Source of the DNA: Bacillota bacterium
Lineage (GTDB): Bacteria > Bacillota > Clostridia > Christensenellales > UMGS416
Direction of reading: 5' to 3'
Length of the DNA: 10,044 bases
Assembly: GCA_023422005.1 (NCBI GenBank)
Contig: JAEZSC010000203.1
Span: 1 to 10,044 of the forward strand
The notes beneath the pieces were generated by a model. That model was not told the origin of the DNA, ran no database searches, and saw only the letters and a list, made by a program, of their open reading frames with translations. The translations under genes were made by a program, and so were the position numbers. Each line of letters starts with the position of its first letter. The stretch's first letter is position 1. Of this stretch, positions 1 through 6,371 are shown one piece after another.

Positions 1-2
1 GC

Positions 3-2084
3 GACCCCGGCCTGGGCAACGGCGGCCTGGGCCGCCTGGCGGCGTGCTATCTGGACGCTTTGAGCAGCCTGAGCCTGCCGGCCATGGGCTTTTCGCTGCG
101 CTATGAATACGGCATCTTCCGCCAGCGGATCGTGGACGGCTGGCAGACCGAGCTGCCCGACACCTGGCTGGACAGCGGCGAGCCATGGATGGTGCCGCGC
201 TTCGACGAGACGATTGAGGTGCGCTTCGGCGGAAACGTCAGCGAAGACTGGAGCCACGGCGTGCTCAAGACCCGGCACGAGAATTATTACTCGGTGCTGG
301 CCATCCCCTATGAGATGCCCATCGCCGGCTTTGGCGGCGACGGCATCAATGTGCTGCGTCTGTTTTCCGCCAAGTCGCCGGTCAGCATCGACATGCAGCT
401 GTTCTCCTCCGGGCGCTATCTGCAGGCCATGGAGCAAAACGCCATGGCCGAGGTGCTGTGCAAGGTGCTCTACCCCGACGACAACCACTTCGAGGGCAAG
501 TCCCTGCGCCTAAAACAGCAATACTTCCTCGTGAGCGCCTCGGTGCAGATGATCGTGCGCAGCCACCTGAAGCATTATGGTACGCTGGACAACCTGCACA
601 AGTTCAAGGCCATACAGCTCAACGACACGCACCCGGCGCTGGTGATCCCGGAGCTCATGCGCATCCTGATGGACGAGCACGGCTTCTCCTGGGACGCGGC
701 CTGGCACATCGTGAGCAACACGGTGAGCTACACCAACCACACGGTGCTGCCCGAGGCGCTGGAGCAGTGGCCGGAGGCGCTGTTCCAGATGCACCTGCCG
801 CGCCTGATGCCCATCATCCGCGAGATCAACGAGCGCGCGTGCCGCGAGCTCTTCGAGGCAACCGATGGCGACCTGGACGCCGTAAGCCGCATGGCGGTTC
901 TTGCCTACGGCCAGGTGCGCATGGCCAACCTGAGCGTCATCGGCGCCAGCCACGTCAACGGCGTGTCGGCGCTGCACACGCAGATCTTGAAGGATACCGT
1001 GTTCCAGGATTTCCACCGCGTGACGCCGGGCAAGTTCCTCAACGTGACCAACGGCATAGCCCACCGGCGGTGGCTGTGCCAGGCCAACCCTGAGCTTTCC
1101 GGCCTGCTGACCGAGCTCATCGGCCCGGCCTTCCAGAGCGACGCATCGGCGCTGGAGGACCTGCGCCACTTTGAGAACGACGCCGGGGTGCTGGAGCAGC
1201 TGGCCCGCATCAAGCGCGACAACAAAGTTCGGTTGGCCAAGTACGTACACGACACGATGCAGGTGACCATCGACCCCGACAGCATCTTCGACGTGCAGGC
1301 CAAGCGGCTGCACGAATACAAGCGCCAACTGCTGAACGTGCTGCACATCATCACGCTGTATCGCGAGATCTTGGAGAACCCCAACGCCGACTTCCTGCCG
1401 CGCACGTTCCTGTTCAGCGCCAAGGCTTCGCCGGGCTATCATGCCGCCAAGCGTATCATCCACCTGATCTGCAAGCTGGCCGACACAATCAACGCCGATA
1501 AGCGCGTGAACGGCCGCATCAAGGTCGTTTTCCTGGAGGATTACCGCGTGACCGTGGCTGAGGTGCTGATCCCCTCGGCGGACTTGAGCGAGCAGATTTC
1601 ATTGGCTGGAAAAGAGGCCAGCGGCACCGGTAACATGAAATTCATGATCAACGGTGCGTTGACCATCGGCACGCTGGATGGCGCCAACGTGGAGATCCGC
1701 CAGCAGGTCGGCGACGAGAACATGTTCCTCTTCGGCCTGAAAGCCGGCGAGGCCGACGGCCTGGTGAATTCCGGTTACATGCCCAGCGCGTGGTATCAGA
1801 ACAACCCGAGGCTCAAGGCCGCCATCGACTCCATCGGCAGCGGCCTGATGGGAGAAAAGTTCACCGACCTGACGCTGAGCCTGCTGACCTACGACACCTA
1901 TCTGCTGCTGGCGGACTATGAGAGCTACCGGCTGGCCCAGGCCCGGGCAAATGACGCCTACGCGGACCAGACCCACTGGTCCCGCATGGCGCTGCGCAAC
2001 ATCGCCGGTGCGGGCATCTTCGCCGCTGACCGGGCCGTGCGCGAATACGCCGACAACATCTGGCACCTCAAGGCCGTTCGATGA
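3..2084 (+). CDS. glgP: Glycogen/maltodextrin phosphorylase (GT35), 5' end outside window
   Basis: Releases glucose-1-phosphate from the non-reducing ends of alpha-1,4-glucans, using pyridoxal phosphate (PLP), in the cytoplasm. The frame is open from base 3, and the first visible residues, DPGLGNGGLGRLAACYLDA, are a hallmark motif of the family that lies inside the protein. The gene therefore starts upstream; the TTG at 60 is not a real start. About 693 residues are visible, and by comparison with the usual length near 800 roughly 100 N-terminal residues are missing. The PLP-lysine motif EASGTGNMKFMINGALTIG is present, with the lysine codon at 1638-1640, followed by TLDGANVEI. NDTHPALVIPEL, YTNHTVLPEALEQWP and AKRLHEYKRQ are further conserved blocks. 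The stop codon overlaps the next start by 4 bases (ATGA), suggesting translational coupling with the GH13 gene. Sequence alone does not separate GlgP from MalP, so the symbol denotes the family and the preferred glucan is open. Confidence 0.97.
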   Translation, partial: DPGLGNGGLGRLAACYLDALSSLSLPAMGFSLRYEYGIFRQRIVDGWQTELPDTWLDSGEPWMVPRFDETIEVRFGGNVSEDWSHGVLKTRHENYYSVLAIPYEMPIAGFGGDGINVLRLFSAKSPVSIDMQLFSSGRYLQAMEQNAMAEVLCKVLYPDDNHFEGKSLRLKQQYFLVSASVQMIVRSHLKHYGTLDNLHKFKAIQLNDTHPALVIPELMRILMDEHGFSWDAAWHIVSNTVSYTNHTVLPEALEQWPEALFQMHLPRLMPIIREINERACRELFEATDGDLDAVSRMAVLAYGQVRMANLSVIGASHVNGVSALHTQILKDTVFQDFHRVTPGKFLNVTNGIAHRRWLCQANPELSGLLTELIGPAFQSDASALEDLRHFENDAGVLEQLARIKRDNKVRLAKYVHDTMQVTIDPDSIFDVQAKRLHEYKRQLLNVLHIITLYREILENPNADFLPRTFLFSAKASPGYHAAKRIIHLICKLADTINADKRVNGRIKVVFLEDYRVTVAEVLIPSADLSEQISLAGKEASGTGNMKFMINGALTIGTLDGANVEIRQQVGDENMFLFGLKAGEADGLVNSGYMPSAWYQNNPRLKAAIDSIGSGLMGEKFTDLTLSLLTYDTYLLLADYESYRLAQARANDAYADQTHWSRMALRNIAGAGIFAADRAVREYADNIWHLKAVR

Positions 2085-3919
2085 GCCAGCCCGTTCGCTT
2101 TGACCCGCGGGATGGCCGCCACAAGCAGCCCTTTGGCGCGTTGAGCTCCGAGCAGAGCGCCCGGTTTTGCCTGGACGTGGCCCGCGACCAGCATGCCTCG
2201 CAGGCGCTGCTGTGGCTGCGGGAGGATGGAGGCTCACCCTTCTGCGTACCCATGGAGGCACAGGAGGCGGCGGGGGAGTGGGATAGCTTCGCCTGCACCG
2301 TGTTCGCGCTGCCCGCCGGGCTGTATTGGTACTGGTTCGAGGTCACGGGGGGGCTTCGCCCCTTTTTGTTTGGAAGCGACTGCCCCTATCAACTGACTGT
2401 ATATGACCGCGGCTATGCTACGCCGGATTGGTTCGACGGCGGCGTCGTGTATCACATTTTTGTGGACCGCTTCCACCGCCCGGCCGCCGCCGGGCGGGCG
2501 GGCAGGGAAGGCCGCCCGTTCAAGTTTCATGAGGATTGGTACGAAGCGCCGGACCTGTATCCCACCACGCTCAAGGAGCAGAATTACGACTTCTTCGGCG
2601 GAACCCTGGAGGGCATCGCCGAAAAGCTGGACTATCTGCACGGCCTGGGCGTCACGACGCTGTACTTAAGCCCGTTCTTCGAATCCTTCTCCAACCACCG
2701 CTACGACACCGGCGACTACCTCAAGGTGGACCCCATCGCCGGCACCAACGAGGACTTCGCCGACCTGTGCGCCCGGGCGAAGGAGCGGGGTATGGCTGTG
2801 GTATTGGACGGTGTGTTCAACCACACCGGCAGCGACAGCCGTTATTTCAACGACGCCGGGCGTTATCCCGGCGTGGGCGCTGCCCAGAGCCCGGATTCGC
2901 CCTACTACGATTGGTACACCTTCCGCCATTGGCCCGACGATTACGAGAGCTGGTGGGGCGTGCCCAGCCTGCCCCAGGTTCGCGAGGACAACCCCGATTA
3001 CCGAGCCTTCATGCTGGGCCGGGAAGGCGTGCTGCGCCACTGGCTGCGGCTGGGTGCGGCGGGATACCGGCTGGATGTGGCTGATGAGCTGCCCGGCGAC
3101 TTTCTGCAGGCGCTGAGAGCAGCCGTGCGCGCCGAGAAGCCCGACGCCGTGCTGGTGGGCGAGGTGTGGGAGGACGCGTCCAACAAGGTCAGCTACGGCT
3201 GCCGGCGGCGCTACTTGCTGGGTGAGGAGCTGGACGGGGTGACCAACTACCCGGCCAAGGATGCCATACTGGGCCTGGCGTTGGGCGCCGTGAGCGCCGG
3301 GGACTTCGCGTGCCGCCTCATGGCGCTGCACGAAAACTATCCGCCGCCGGCCCGGCGGTGCCTGATGAACATACTGGGCACCCACGACACCGCCCGGGTG
3401 CGCACGGTGCTGGGCTGCGGGCCCGAGGCCTTCACGCTGCCCCGGGAGGACAAGGCCCACCATGTCATGACCGCCGAGCAGCGGGCGTTGGCCGACCGGC
3501 GGCTGCGGCTGGCCAGCGCCCTGCAATACGCGCTGCCCGGCGCGCCTTGTGTTTATTATGGCGACGAGGCAGGCCTGGAGGGCTTCGAGGACCCGCTGAA
3601 CCGCCGGGGCTACCCCTGGGGCCGCGAGGACGCCGCGCTGCTGGAGTGGTACCGTGCGCTGGGTGCGCTGCGCCGGGAGCACCACGCGCTCTACGCCCAT
3701 GGCGGCATGGATGTGCAGCCCTTTGGCGCGGCGGCGGTGCTTACGCGCCGCCACGGCGGCCAGGCGCTTACGGTGGCGGCGAACCCATCGGAAGGGGATG
3801 TGGCGCTGCCCGCGCCGCCCGGCGAGCTGCTGCTGGGCGAGGGCGTGATATCCGAAGGCAAGCTGCGCCTGCCGCCGCGATCGGTGGCGATCTTCTATCA
3901 GGAGGAATCCCATGGCTGA
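2081..3919 (+). CDS. GH13 alpha-glucan hydrolase (cyclomaltodextrinase/neopullulanase-like)
   Basis: An intracellular retaining alpha-glycosidase that should hydrolyse alpha-1,4 (possibly also alpha-1,6) bonds in maltodextrins or cyclodextrins. The 612-residue protein has no signal peptide. Residues about 1-115 look like a CBM34-type beta-sandwich, and the barrel begins near VVYHIFVDRF. The four GH13 motifs are intact: DGVFNH (243-248), GYRLDVADE with nucleophile D332, GEVWED with acid/base E361, and GTHDT with the transition-state H435/D436. VPSLP (294-298) resembles the region V of the neopullulanase group. The start ATG overlaps the phosphorylase stop by 4 bases, and the last 8 bases overlap the acetyltransferase gene. 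Pairing with a phosphorylase points to degradation of stored or imported glucan. The N-domain/barrel junction has an Ala/Gly/Arg-rich stretch (RPAAAGRAGREGRP) encoded by a GC hairpin, and a terminator-like hairpin lies at 2347-2371. The GH13 subfamily and exact substrate cannot be fixed by reading. Confidence 0.94.
   Translation: MSQPVRFDPRDGRHKQPFGALSSEQSARFCLDVARDQHASQALLWLREDGGSPFCVPMEAQEAAGEWDSFACTVFALPAGLYWYWFEVTGGLRPFLFGSDCPYQLTVYDRGYATPDWFDGGVVYHIFVDRFHRPAAAGRAGREGRPFKFHEDWYEAPDLYPTTLKEQNYDFFGGTLEGIAEKLDYLHGLGVTTLYLSPFFESFSNHRYDTGDYLKVDPIAGTNEDFADLCARAKERGMAVVLDGVFNHTGSDSRYFNDAGRYPGVGAAQSPDSPYYDWYTFRHWPDDYESWWGVPSLPQVREDNPDYRAFMLGREGVLRHWLRLGAAGYRLDVADELPGDFLQALRAAVRAEKPDAVLVGEVWEDASNKVSYGCRRRYLLGEELDGVTNYPAKDAILGLALGAVSAGDFACRLMALHENYPPPARRCLMNILGTHDTARVRTVLGCGPEAFTLPREDKAHHVMTAEQRALADRRLRLASALQYALPGAPCVYYGDEAGLEGFEDPLNRRGYPWGREDAALLEWYRALGALRREHHALYAHGGMDVQPFGAAAVLTRRHGGQALTVAANPSEGDVALPAPPGELLLGEGVISEGKLRLPPRSVAIFYQEESHG
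2347..2371 (+). other. Terminator-like hairpin inside the GH13 gene
   Basis: Seven G are followed by CTTCG, four C, then TTTTTGTTT. A perfect 5-bp stem GGGGC/GCCCC closes a TTC loop (2350-2362), and G.U pairs between the remaining G and the first T residues could lengthen it. The T-rich tract at 2363-2371 follows directly. This has the layout of an intrinsic terminator but lies about 270 bases into an intact coding sequence, where translating ribosomes would normally mask it. Whether it acts is unknown. Confidence 0.45.
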
Positions 3920-4352
3920 TTTGGAGTTGCGACCGGCCCGCCCGGAGGACGCCGCCACCGTGTATGATCTGCTGTGCGAGCTGGAACAGGGCCTGGAGAC
4001 CATCGACCGGCAGGCCTTCGACCGCGTTTACGGGCGCAACGTGGGCCGGGAGGATGTGCGCTATCTGCTGGCGTGGCTCGGGGAGACACCGGTGGGCTTC
4101 GGCAGCGCCCATGTGCAGCAGCTGCTGCACCACACCGGCCCCATCGCCGAGGTGCAGGAGCTCATCGCCACGCAGGCCGCCCGGGGCGCAGGCGCTGGCA
4201 AGGCGCTGCTACGGGCGCTGGAGAGCTGGGCGGCGCAGCAGGGCTGCCGACAGATCGAGCTGTGCTGCCGGCTGGTGCGCGAGCATGCCAACGAGTTCTA
4301 TGAGCGCCAGGGCTACTCCGCCACCCATTACAAACGCATAAAGGAGCTGTGA
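3912..4352 (+). CDS. GNAT N-acetyltransferase, PhnO-like
   Basis: A 146-residue acetyl-CoA-dependent N-acetyltransferase, probably cytoplasmic. It opens with the typical LELRPARPEDAATVYDLLCE. The acetyl-CoA loop is visible as ARGAGAGKALL (90-100), preceded by EVQEL (80-84), and the C-terminus has the usual FYERQGY (129-135). Length, the LHH motif (72-74), the EVQEL strand and the ending resemble, from memory, the aminoalkylphosphonate acetyltransferase PhnO of Escherichia coli. That resemblance is a recalled comparison, not an alignment. A strong AGGAGG (3900-3905) lies 6 bases before the ATG and fixes the start, which sits inside the end of the GH13 gene (8-base overlap). The neighbours are for glucan breakdown and no phosphonate gene is in view, so the substrate, perhaps an amino sugar or another small amine, cannot be inferred with confidence. 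Confidence 0.88.
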   Translation: MADLELRPARPEDAATVYDLLCELEQGLETIDRQAFDRVYGRNVGREDVRYLLAWLGETPVGFGSAHVQQLLHHTGPIAEVQELIATQAARGAGAGKALLRALESWAAQQGCRQIELCCRLVREHANEFYERQGYSATHYKRIKEL

Positions 4353-4355
4353 GCG

Positions 4356-5327
4356 ATGAAGATGGTACCGCTGCGGGGAACCGACTGGAAGCTTTCCGCC
4401 ATCAGCCTGGGCATGGCGGACATCGGCGTGGGCATCGACGTGCCTGAGGCCGGACGCATGCTGGACGCCTATCTGGACATGGGCGGCAACCTGCTGGATA
4501 CCGCCCGTGTCTATTCCGACTGGATACCCGGCGAGATGGGCCGAGGCGAGCGGCTGCTGGGGGAGTGGATCCGCCGCCGGGGCGGTACGCGGGGTTTCTA
4601 TCTGGCCACCAAGGGCGCCCACCCGCGCCTGAACAGCATGCACACGCCGCGTATGAGCCCCGCCGAGATCACGGGCGATCTGGAGCTGAGCCTGCGGGCG
4701 CTGGGCGTAGAGGCCATTGACCTGTATTATCTGCACCGCGACGACCGGGGCAGGGAGGTGGAGGAAATCCTGGACACGCTGGAGGGCTGCGTGAAGGCCG
4801 GGAAGATCCGCGCTTACGCGTGTTCCAACTGGCAGGCCGACCGCATGGAGGAGGCCCACGCCTGCGCGGCTCGCCGCGGCTGGCAAGGTTTCGCGGCCAA
4901 CCAGGTGTTCTGGAGCCTGGGCTCCCACAACAGCCGAGGCCTTTCTGATGACACCTGCGTGGCCTGCGACCCCACGCTGCGGCAGGCCTTTGAGCGCACC
5001 GGCATCACGACGGTGGCCTATACGTCGCAGGCCAACGGCTTTTTCACGAAGCTGGCTCAAAGCGACCCACGGGCGGCCCAGGGCGGCCGGGCCATCTACG
5101 ACACCGCTGGAAACCGCCGCGTGCATGAGGCTGCCCGGGCGGTGTGCGACCAGACCGGCCGCACGATGACCGAGGTGGCCTTGAGCTATCTGATCTCCCA
5201 GCCTCACCCGACGATCGCCGTGGTGGGGTGCAAGAGCGAGGCACAGCTGCACGAATCCATGGCGGCAGCCCAGTGCGACTTGAGCGCGCATCAGTTGGCA
5301 GCGCTGGAGCGCGCCATATACGCCTAG
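4356..5327 (+). CDS. Aldo/keto reductase
   Basis: A soluble NAD(P)H-dependent oxidoreductase of the aldo/keto reductase fold, 323 residues, the usual length. The catalytic tetrad is readable: D48 (in NLLDTA), Y53 (in RVYSD), K86 (in LATKGA) and H127 (in LYYLHRDD). The later barrel strands ACSNWQADRM, ANQVFW and TTVAYTSQANGFF are present, and the C-terminal VVGCKSEAQLHES matches the usual cofactor-phosphate/adenine site. AAGGAG (4341-4346) lies 9 bases before the ATG at 4356, only 3 bases after the acetyltransferase stop, so it belongs to the same operon. A second in-frame ATG at 4362 is less well placed. It could act on a sugar aldehyde or keto-sugar, given the glucan genes, but family members are promiscuous. 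It is the last gene of the operon; no clear terminator follows. Confidence 0.93.
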   Translation: MKMVPLRGTDWKLSAISLGMADIGVGIDVPEAGRMLDAYLDMGGNLLDTARVYSDWIPGEMGRGERLLGEWIRRRGGTRGFYLATKGAHPRLNSMHTPRMSPAEITGDLELSLRALGVEAIDLYYLHRDDRGREVEEILDTLEGCVKAGKIRAYACSNWQADRMEEAHACAARRGWQGFAANQVFWSLGSHNSRGLSDDTCVACDPTLRQAFERTGITTVAYTSQANGFFTKLAQSDPRAAQGGRAIYDTAGNRRVHEAARAVCDQTGRTMTEVALSYLISQPHPTIAVVGCKSEAQLHESMAAAQCDLSAHQLAALERAIYA

Positions 5328-5338
5328 GCCTTTGTCAC

Positions 5339-5379
5339 AGGACGCTAAAAAATTGCATAAAAACACAATTAGGTGTCCT
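5339..5379. repeat. Imperfect inverted repeat upstream of the sigH promoter
   Basis: Outer arms AGGAC (5339-5343) and GTCCT (5375-5379) and inner arms AATTG (5351-5355) and CAATT (5366-5370) are complementary, separated by an A-rich loop. The right edge touches the first T of the sigH -35 box. There is no T-tract after the repeat, so it is a poor intrinsic terminator. An operator for a regulator of sigH is a possible alternative. Confidence 0.4.
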
Positions 5380-5407
5380 TGACGGTATTCATATACAAAC
5401 CTATAAT
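5379..5407 (+). promoter_or_regulatory. Sigma-A promoter of sigH
   Basis: TTGACG (5379-5384) and TATAAT (5402-5407) are separated by exactly 17 bases, one base away from the housekeeping consensus. Transcription would start near 5414-5415, leaving a leader of about 20 bases before the chosen ATG at 5435. No other stretch in the window matches the consensus this well. Confidence 0.85.
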
Positions 5408-5434
5408 GAAGCCAGTATGCACACGAGGTTACCA

Positions 5435-6094
5435 ATGAGCATTGAGCAAGTTTTAACGGAGTACGCGGTGGATGGCCGCTTCTGCTGTTACGAGAGCCAA
5501 AGCGATGAAAGCGTCGTGCGCCTGGTGCAGGAGGGCGACGCCAACGCCTTGGACTATCTGCTGTTCAAATACAAGAACTTCGTACGCAGCAAGGCGCGCT
5601 CTTACTTTCTCGTAGGCGCTGATCGGGAAGACATCATTCAGGAAGGCATGATCGGCTTTTTCAAGGCCGTACGCGATTATCGCGACGACCGCCAGGCCAG
5701 CTTCCACGTGTTCTCCGAGCTGTGCATCACGCGCCAGATCATCACGGCCATCAAGACCGCCACAAGGCAGAAGCACATCCCGCTCAACAGCTACGTGTCG
5801 CTCAACAAGCCGGTCTACGATGAGGACTCCGAGCGCACGTTGATCGACGTGATGAGCACAGAGGTCGTGGCATCGCCTGAGGACCTGCTGCTGGACCGCG
5901 AGAAGCACGACTATCTGGAGCAGAAGATGAACGAGACGCTCAGCGACCTGGAGTGGGAAGTTCTCAACTCCTACCTGCAGGACAAGAGCTATCACGAGAT
6001 CGCCCACGACCTGCGCCGCCACGTGAAATCCGTAGACAACGCGTTGCAGCGGGTCAAGCGCAAGATGGAGAAGTTCCTGGAAGAAGCGAACTGA
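5435..6094 (+). CDS. sigH: RNA polymerase sporulation sigma factor SigH (sigma-30)
   Basis: Sigma-70-family factor that in Bacillus and Clostridia directs early stationary-phase and sporulation genes. The 219-residue protein matches the family in length. Region 2 is very well conserved (FVRSKARSYFLVGADREDI and IQEGMIGFFKAVRDY, about residues 49-82). ELCITRQIITAIKTATRQKH and IPLNSYVSLNKP, which are diagnostic of SigH, follow, and region 4 (LSYHEIA-type helix-turn-helix with HVKSVDNALQRVKRKMEKFL) ends the protein. The frame is open back into the aldo/keto reductase gene. I chose ATG 5435 because CGAGG (5424-5428) lies 6 bases before it and because the promoter would begin transcription near 5415, which makes ATG 5417 almost leaderless. 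It stands alone, between its own promoter and terminator, rather than in a larger cluster. The N-terminus (to about residue 23) is divergent, which is usual for the family. Confidence 0.97.
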   Translation: MSIEQVLTEYAVDGRFCCYESQSDESVVRLVQEGDANALDYLLFKYKNFVRSKARSYFLVGADREDIIQEGMIGFFKAVRDYRDDRQASFHVFSELCITRQIITAIKTATRQKHIPLNSYVSLNKPVYDEDSERTLIDVMSTEVVASPEDLLLDREKHDYLEQKMNETLSDLEWEVLNSYLQDKSYHEIAHDLRRHVKSVDNALQRVKRKMEKFLEEAN

Positions 6095-6099
6095 AGGTA

Positions 6100-6144
6100 A
6101 AAACAAACGCCTACACGAACAGTCGTGTGGGCGTTTGTTTTCTT
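6100..6144 (+). terminator. Intrinsic terminator of sigH
   Basis: Arms 6100-6118 and 6123-6141 form a 19-bp stem with one T.G wobble and an ACAG loop; the inner part is GC-rich (CGCCTACACGA/TCGTGTGGGCG) and the outer part is A against T, ending in GTTTGTTTTCTT. It begins five bases after the sigH stop codon. The outer A/T arms mean it could also stop minus-strand transcription. Confidence 0.93.
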
Positions 6145-6152
6145 GTACCAAC

Positions 6153-6175
6153 AAAAAAACGGCGCCATTGCGCCG
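6153..6175 (-). terminator. Minus-strand intrinsic terminator with no assigned gene
   Basis: On the minus strand the sequence reads CGGCGC, loop AATG, GCGCCG, then seven T (plus-strand A-run 6153-6159). The 6-bp all-GC stem followed at once by a T-run is a classic intrinsic terminator. No minus-strand gene lies to its right before the ABC operon, so it either ends a small RNA, blocks antisense transcription into sigH, or is a remnant. Confidence 0.6.
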
Positions 6176-6207
6176 CATCACTCCAGATATAGTAGGAAAT
6201 AAAACCC

Positions 6208-6231
6208 TTGATGTTTCACATCAATTGTGAA
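6208..6231. repeat. Two interlocking perfect inverted repeats
   Basis: TTGATG-N5-CATCAA (6208-6224) and TTCACA-N5-TGTGAA (6215-6231) each have 6-base perfect arms and a 5-base spacer, and they share 10 bases, so as RNA only one hairpin could form at a time. As DNA each is a plausible dimeric-regulator site. I cannot assign a regulator family. Confidence 0.6.
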
Positions 6232-6282
6232 TATACCTTACCATGCAAACGGCAACCTGTCAAGATCTATTGTGAAAATACC
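6224..6282 (+). repeat. Near-exact 14-base direct repeat containing TTGTGAA
   Basis: ATTGTGAATATACC (6224-6237) and ATTGTGAAAATACC (6269-6282) differ at one base and lie 45 bases apart. The first copy overlaps the right arm of the inverted repeat at 6215-6231. They could be regulator half-sites; in the ATG 6211 frame they would encode CEYT and CENT. Confidence 0.55.
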
Positions 6283-6343
6283 CGTATGATGGAGTTTGCC
6301 CCCGCCTCTGGTGCAGCCAACGTCCGCTGCCGGTGATTATCGG

Positions 6344-6371
6344 GCTTTATATATTGCGCCGCTTTATATAT
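6344..6371 (+). repeat. 11-base direct repeat upstream of the ABC operon
   Basis: GCTTTATATAT occurs exactly at 6344-6354 and 6361-6371, 17 bases apart start to start. The copies lie in an AT-rich patch in otherwise GC-rich DNA, 42-69 bases before the ATPase start codon, where a promoter or operator is expected. TATGAT (6369-6374) overlaps the second copy and could be the -10 box. Confidence 0.55.

Noticed and set aside
510..1463. 317-codon open frame on the minus strand opposite the phosphorylase
   Set aside because: It lies fully across conserved phosphorylase motifs; long antisense frames are common in GC-rich DNA, and its translation has no family-like motif.
2666..4003. 445-codon open frame on the minus strand opposite the GH13 gene
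   Set aside because: The plus strand here encodes an intact GH13 catalytic domain. The minus frame is Val/Gln/His/Arg-rich low-quality translation without recognisable domains.
3310..4341. 343-codon plus-strand frame spanning the GH13/acetyltransferase junction
   Set aside because: Ala/Arg/Pro/Gly-rich shadow frame across two well-supported genes.
5144..5434. Longer sigH reading frame starting inside the aldo/keto reductase
   Set aside because: The extra residues lie over a conserved reductase C-terminus and upstream of the sigH promoter; they are not part of SigH.
6153..6175. Second plus-strand terminator after sigH
   Set aside because: The T-run needed is on the minus strand only; on the plus strand the stem is followed by CATCACTCC.
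6215..6231. TTCACA-N5-TGTGAA as a Rex or CRP/FNR operator
   Set aside because: Rex sites read TTGTGAA...TTCACAA and CRP sites TGTGA...TCACA, with the arms in the opposite order to those seen here, so neither family can be assigned.
6225..6290. Plus-strand promoter made of TTGTGA and TATGAT
   Set aside because: The spacing between TTGTGA (6270-6275) and TATGAT (6285-6290) is only 9 bases, and the other copy is far too distant.
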